64,000 bases of DNA, from positions 1-64,000 of the forward strand of contig CASZWJ010000002.1 of NCBI GenBank assembly GCA_949493535.1, written 5' to 3'. The position numbers and the translations under genes were made by a program. This document shows, piece after piece, positions 62,500-64,000 of the stretch (position 1 is the first letter of the stretch; the number at the start of each line of letters is the position of its first letter). Origin of the DNA: an uncultured Alphaproteobacteria bacterium. Its GTDB lineage: Bacteria > Pseudomonadota > Alphaproteobacteria > RF32 > CAG-239. The notes beneath the pieces are model-generated. The model did no database searches. It saw only the letters and a program-made list of their open reading frames with translations, and was not told the origin of the DNA.

Positions 62500-63849
62500 T
62501 TACATGAAGTGTCTGATATGCAGGTATATTGCCGCTATGCCGGTTGAAACCAGCATGGTCGGCAAAGACCATATCAGGAACCGCAAAAAGCTGATCGGAT
62601 GGCCTTCGCGGCTGGACATGCCTGCAACGATAACGTTTGCCGAAGCAGCAATTAACGAACCGTTGCCGCCGAAACATGCGCCGAGAGACAAAGCCCACCA
62701 GACAGGCATCATGGCTTCTCTGCCGCCCATTGATTCTTCCATTGACTTAATCATCGGAATCATAGTGGCAACAAACGGAATATTGTCAATTGCGGTGGAA
62801 ACAAAAGCTGAAATCCAAATAACCAGCATGGCGGCTTTTTCGATGCTGCCGTCGGTATATTCAATAAACTTTTTGCCCATTAATTCCAAAACGCCGGCTT
62901 CTTCCAAGCCGAATACGATTGCAAATAATCCGGCAAAGAAGAAGATTGTTGTCCAATCGACAAGCCCGAAAGCTTCTTCAATTTTATGGTCGCGCTCGCT
63001 GTGGTCGGCTCCGGCCGTATAAAGCAGCAGCAAAACGGAAGCGCCGAACATGGCAATTGTGCCGTTGGCAATATGGAAGTGTTCGGCGCACATAAAGCCG
63101 CCGATAACCGCAAACAAAACAAATAAAGATTTTTTGAGCAATGTCCAATCGGTGATGCTGTCAATCTCGTTAATTTTCATAACGGCTTTTTTGTTGGCTT
63201 CGGTGGTTGTAATTCGGCGTCCCCAGATGAGATCAAACGTAACAACCAAAACCAACATGGTAACGGCAACGACCGGTGTCAGTTCGTTTACAAAATCCAT
63301 GAAGGAGAGGTTTAAGGCCGAACCGATTAAAATGTTCGGAGGGTCGCCGATTAAGGTTGCCGTGCCGCCAATGTTTGATGCAAAAATTTCTGCAATCAGG
63401 TAGGGGTAAGCATTGATTTTCAGTTTACGAGTAATTTGGAATGTGACCGGAACAATCAATAAAACGGTTGTTACGTTATCCAGCAAGGCTGAAAAGAATG
63501 CCGTTACGACAGATAAAACGACCAGCAGCCCGCGCGGATTGGCTTTGACTTTTTTAGCTGCCCAGACCGCAACGAACTGGAACATTCCCGATTTTTCGGA
63601 AATGCCGACAATCGTCATCATGCCGATAAGCAGCGCCAGCGTGTTAAAGTCAATTCCGGCAATTGCCGTTTCCTGAGTTAGAATTCCGGTGAAAATCATT
63701 ACCGCAGCACCCAGCAAAGCAACAACCGCACGGTTGAGCTTTTCCGTGAAAAGGATAATATAGCTGACGATAAGAATTGCACTGGAGAGTATCATCGGAT
63801 CCATACCGAAAATTACTTTTGAGGCATGGGTCAAGTCTTCGATTTGCAT
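62500..63849 (-). CDS. ArsB/NhaD/SLC13-type (IT superfamily) permease, paralogue 2
   Basis: 449 residues, matching paralogue 1 over the full length with conserved DNVTTVLLIVPVTFQITRKL, GGTATLIGDPPNILIGSA, TAIDNIPFVATMIPMIKSME and LGACFGGNGSLIAASANVIV. The start is ATG 63849, 7 nt after AGGAG; a TTG one codon earlier is less likely. Differences cluster in loops and in the central cytoplasmic region, so the two may have different substrates or affinities. Confidence 0.85.
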   Translation of the reverse strand: MQIEDLTHASKVIFGMDPMILSSAILIVSYIILFTEKLNRAVVALLGAAVMIFTGILTQETAIAGIDFNTLALLIGMMTIVGISEKSGMFQFVAVWAAKKVKANPRGLLVVLSVVTAFFSALLDNVTTVLLIVPVTFQITRKLKINAYPYLIAEIFASNIGGTATLIGDPPNILIGSALNLSFMDFVNELTPVVAVTMLVLVVTFDLIWGRRITTTEANKKAVMKINEIDSITDWTLLKKSLFVLFAVIGGFMCAEHFHIANGTIAMFGASVLLLLYTAGADHSERDHKIEEAFGLVDWTTIFFFAGLFAIVFGLEEAGVLELMGKKFIEYTDGSIEKAAMLVIWISAFVSTAIDNIPFVATMIPMIKSMEESMGGREAMMPVWWALSLGACFGGNGSLIAASANVIVAGMSSREGHPISFLRFLIWSLPTMLVSTGIAAIYLHIRHFM

Positions 63850-63954
63850 CAACAGGCTCCTTATAAAATATAAAAAATCAAAATTATTTTATAACCAAAT
63901 TCTAAACTTTGATTTAATATATTTATAAAAAAAGGATTTTCAGTCCTGTTTTTT

Positions 63955-64000
63955 TTATTTTTTGCCGCTGATATAGTTTATTGCGCCGTAGAGGGTGTTG
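63955..64000 (-). CDS. C-terminal end of a gene cut by the window edge
   Basis: On the minus strand the last 14 codons read NTLYGAINYISGKK followed by TAA. The frame runs off the window. A small hairpin with a T run lies just downstream (AGGA/TCCT near 63932-63947). No identification is possible. Confidence 0.35.
   Translation of the reverse strand, partial: NTLYGAINYISGKK

Overview
The window reads as chromosomal DNA of a fairly low-GC (roughly 40-45 percent by eye), Gram-negative alphaproteobacterium, probably host-associated. The evidence is the conserved run pyrH-frr-uppS-cdsA-rseP-bamA-lpxD-fabZ-lpxA-lpxI-lpxB, use of LpxI rather than LpxH, clpP-clpX next to trigger factor, rpiB-glyA followed a little later by nrdR-nusB, and flagellin, BamA and lipid A genes. 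The lineage call is inference from gene order and protein character; no 16S gene is present. Most genes have a clear AG-rich ribosome binding site and many end in a strong hairpin terminator.

Layout. 0.2-4.5 kb (minus): topA-dprA-plsY. 4.7-19.6 kb (plus): the envelope super-operon from pyrH to lpxB. It is interrupted between fabZ and lpxA by an accessory block (12.9-16.4 kb) with a methyltransferase-like gene, a frameshifted beta-helix gene and, on the minus strand, a flagellin whose middle is replaced by a beta-helix plus a C-type-lectin-like domain of the kind diversified by DGR retroelements. 19.7-25.2 kb: a Cys-rich secreted protein, comEC, prfC and a TPR lipoprotein. 25.4-26.9 kb: tRNA-Leu and tig. 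27.1-34.8 kb: four tandem paralogues of a polytopic GT-C-like membrane protein with one GT2 glycosyltransferase between copies 2 and 3. 34.9-38.6 kb: clpP-clpX, HD and RNHCP proteins and a small membrane protein. 38.7-38.9 kb: tRNA-Asn and tRNA-Cys. 39.1-44.9 kb: rpiB-glyA, a lipoprotein that looks foreign, murF-nrdR-nusB-def. 44.9-47.7 kb: an unknown protein with a HELQH motif, then fmt. 47.7-55.2 kb: a tandem array built on an FrpC-like RTX protein. 55.3-58.3 kb: a subtilisin-like autotransporter. 58.5-63.9 kb: glmM, small genes, a YjfB-like peptide and two paralogous IT-superfamily transporters, ending in the tail of another minus-strand gene.

Three things stand out. (1) The 47.7-55.2 kb array: one complete RTX protein of 1185 residues, preceded in its transcription direction by two incomplete copies of the same ~155-residue module. 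One incomplete copy carries a different N-terminal domain, and small polytopic membrane proteins sit directly upstream of each unit. This has the architecture of a polymorphic secreted-protein locus with spare cassettes and candidate immunity genes. (2) The flagellin with a putative DGR-diversified lectin-like insert; the run of NNC codons in it is what adenine-directed mutagenesis of AAC codons would leave. (3) Five long quasi-palindromes between plus-strand genes share only a short centre (about ATGTAC-N5/6-GTACA). Their arms are complementary to the 3' end of whichever gene lies upstream, so the fold is conserved while the arm sequence is not.

Expected neighbours that are absent here: dxr between cdsA and rseP, the rib genes between nrdR and nusB, any type I secretion genes beside the RTX protein, and any reverse transcriptase beside the flagellin.
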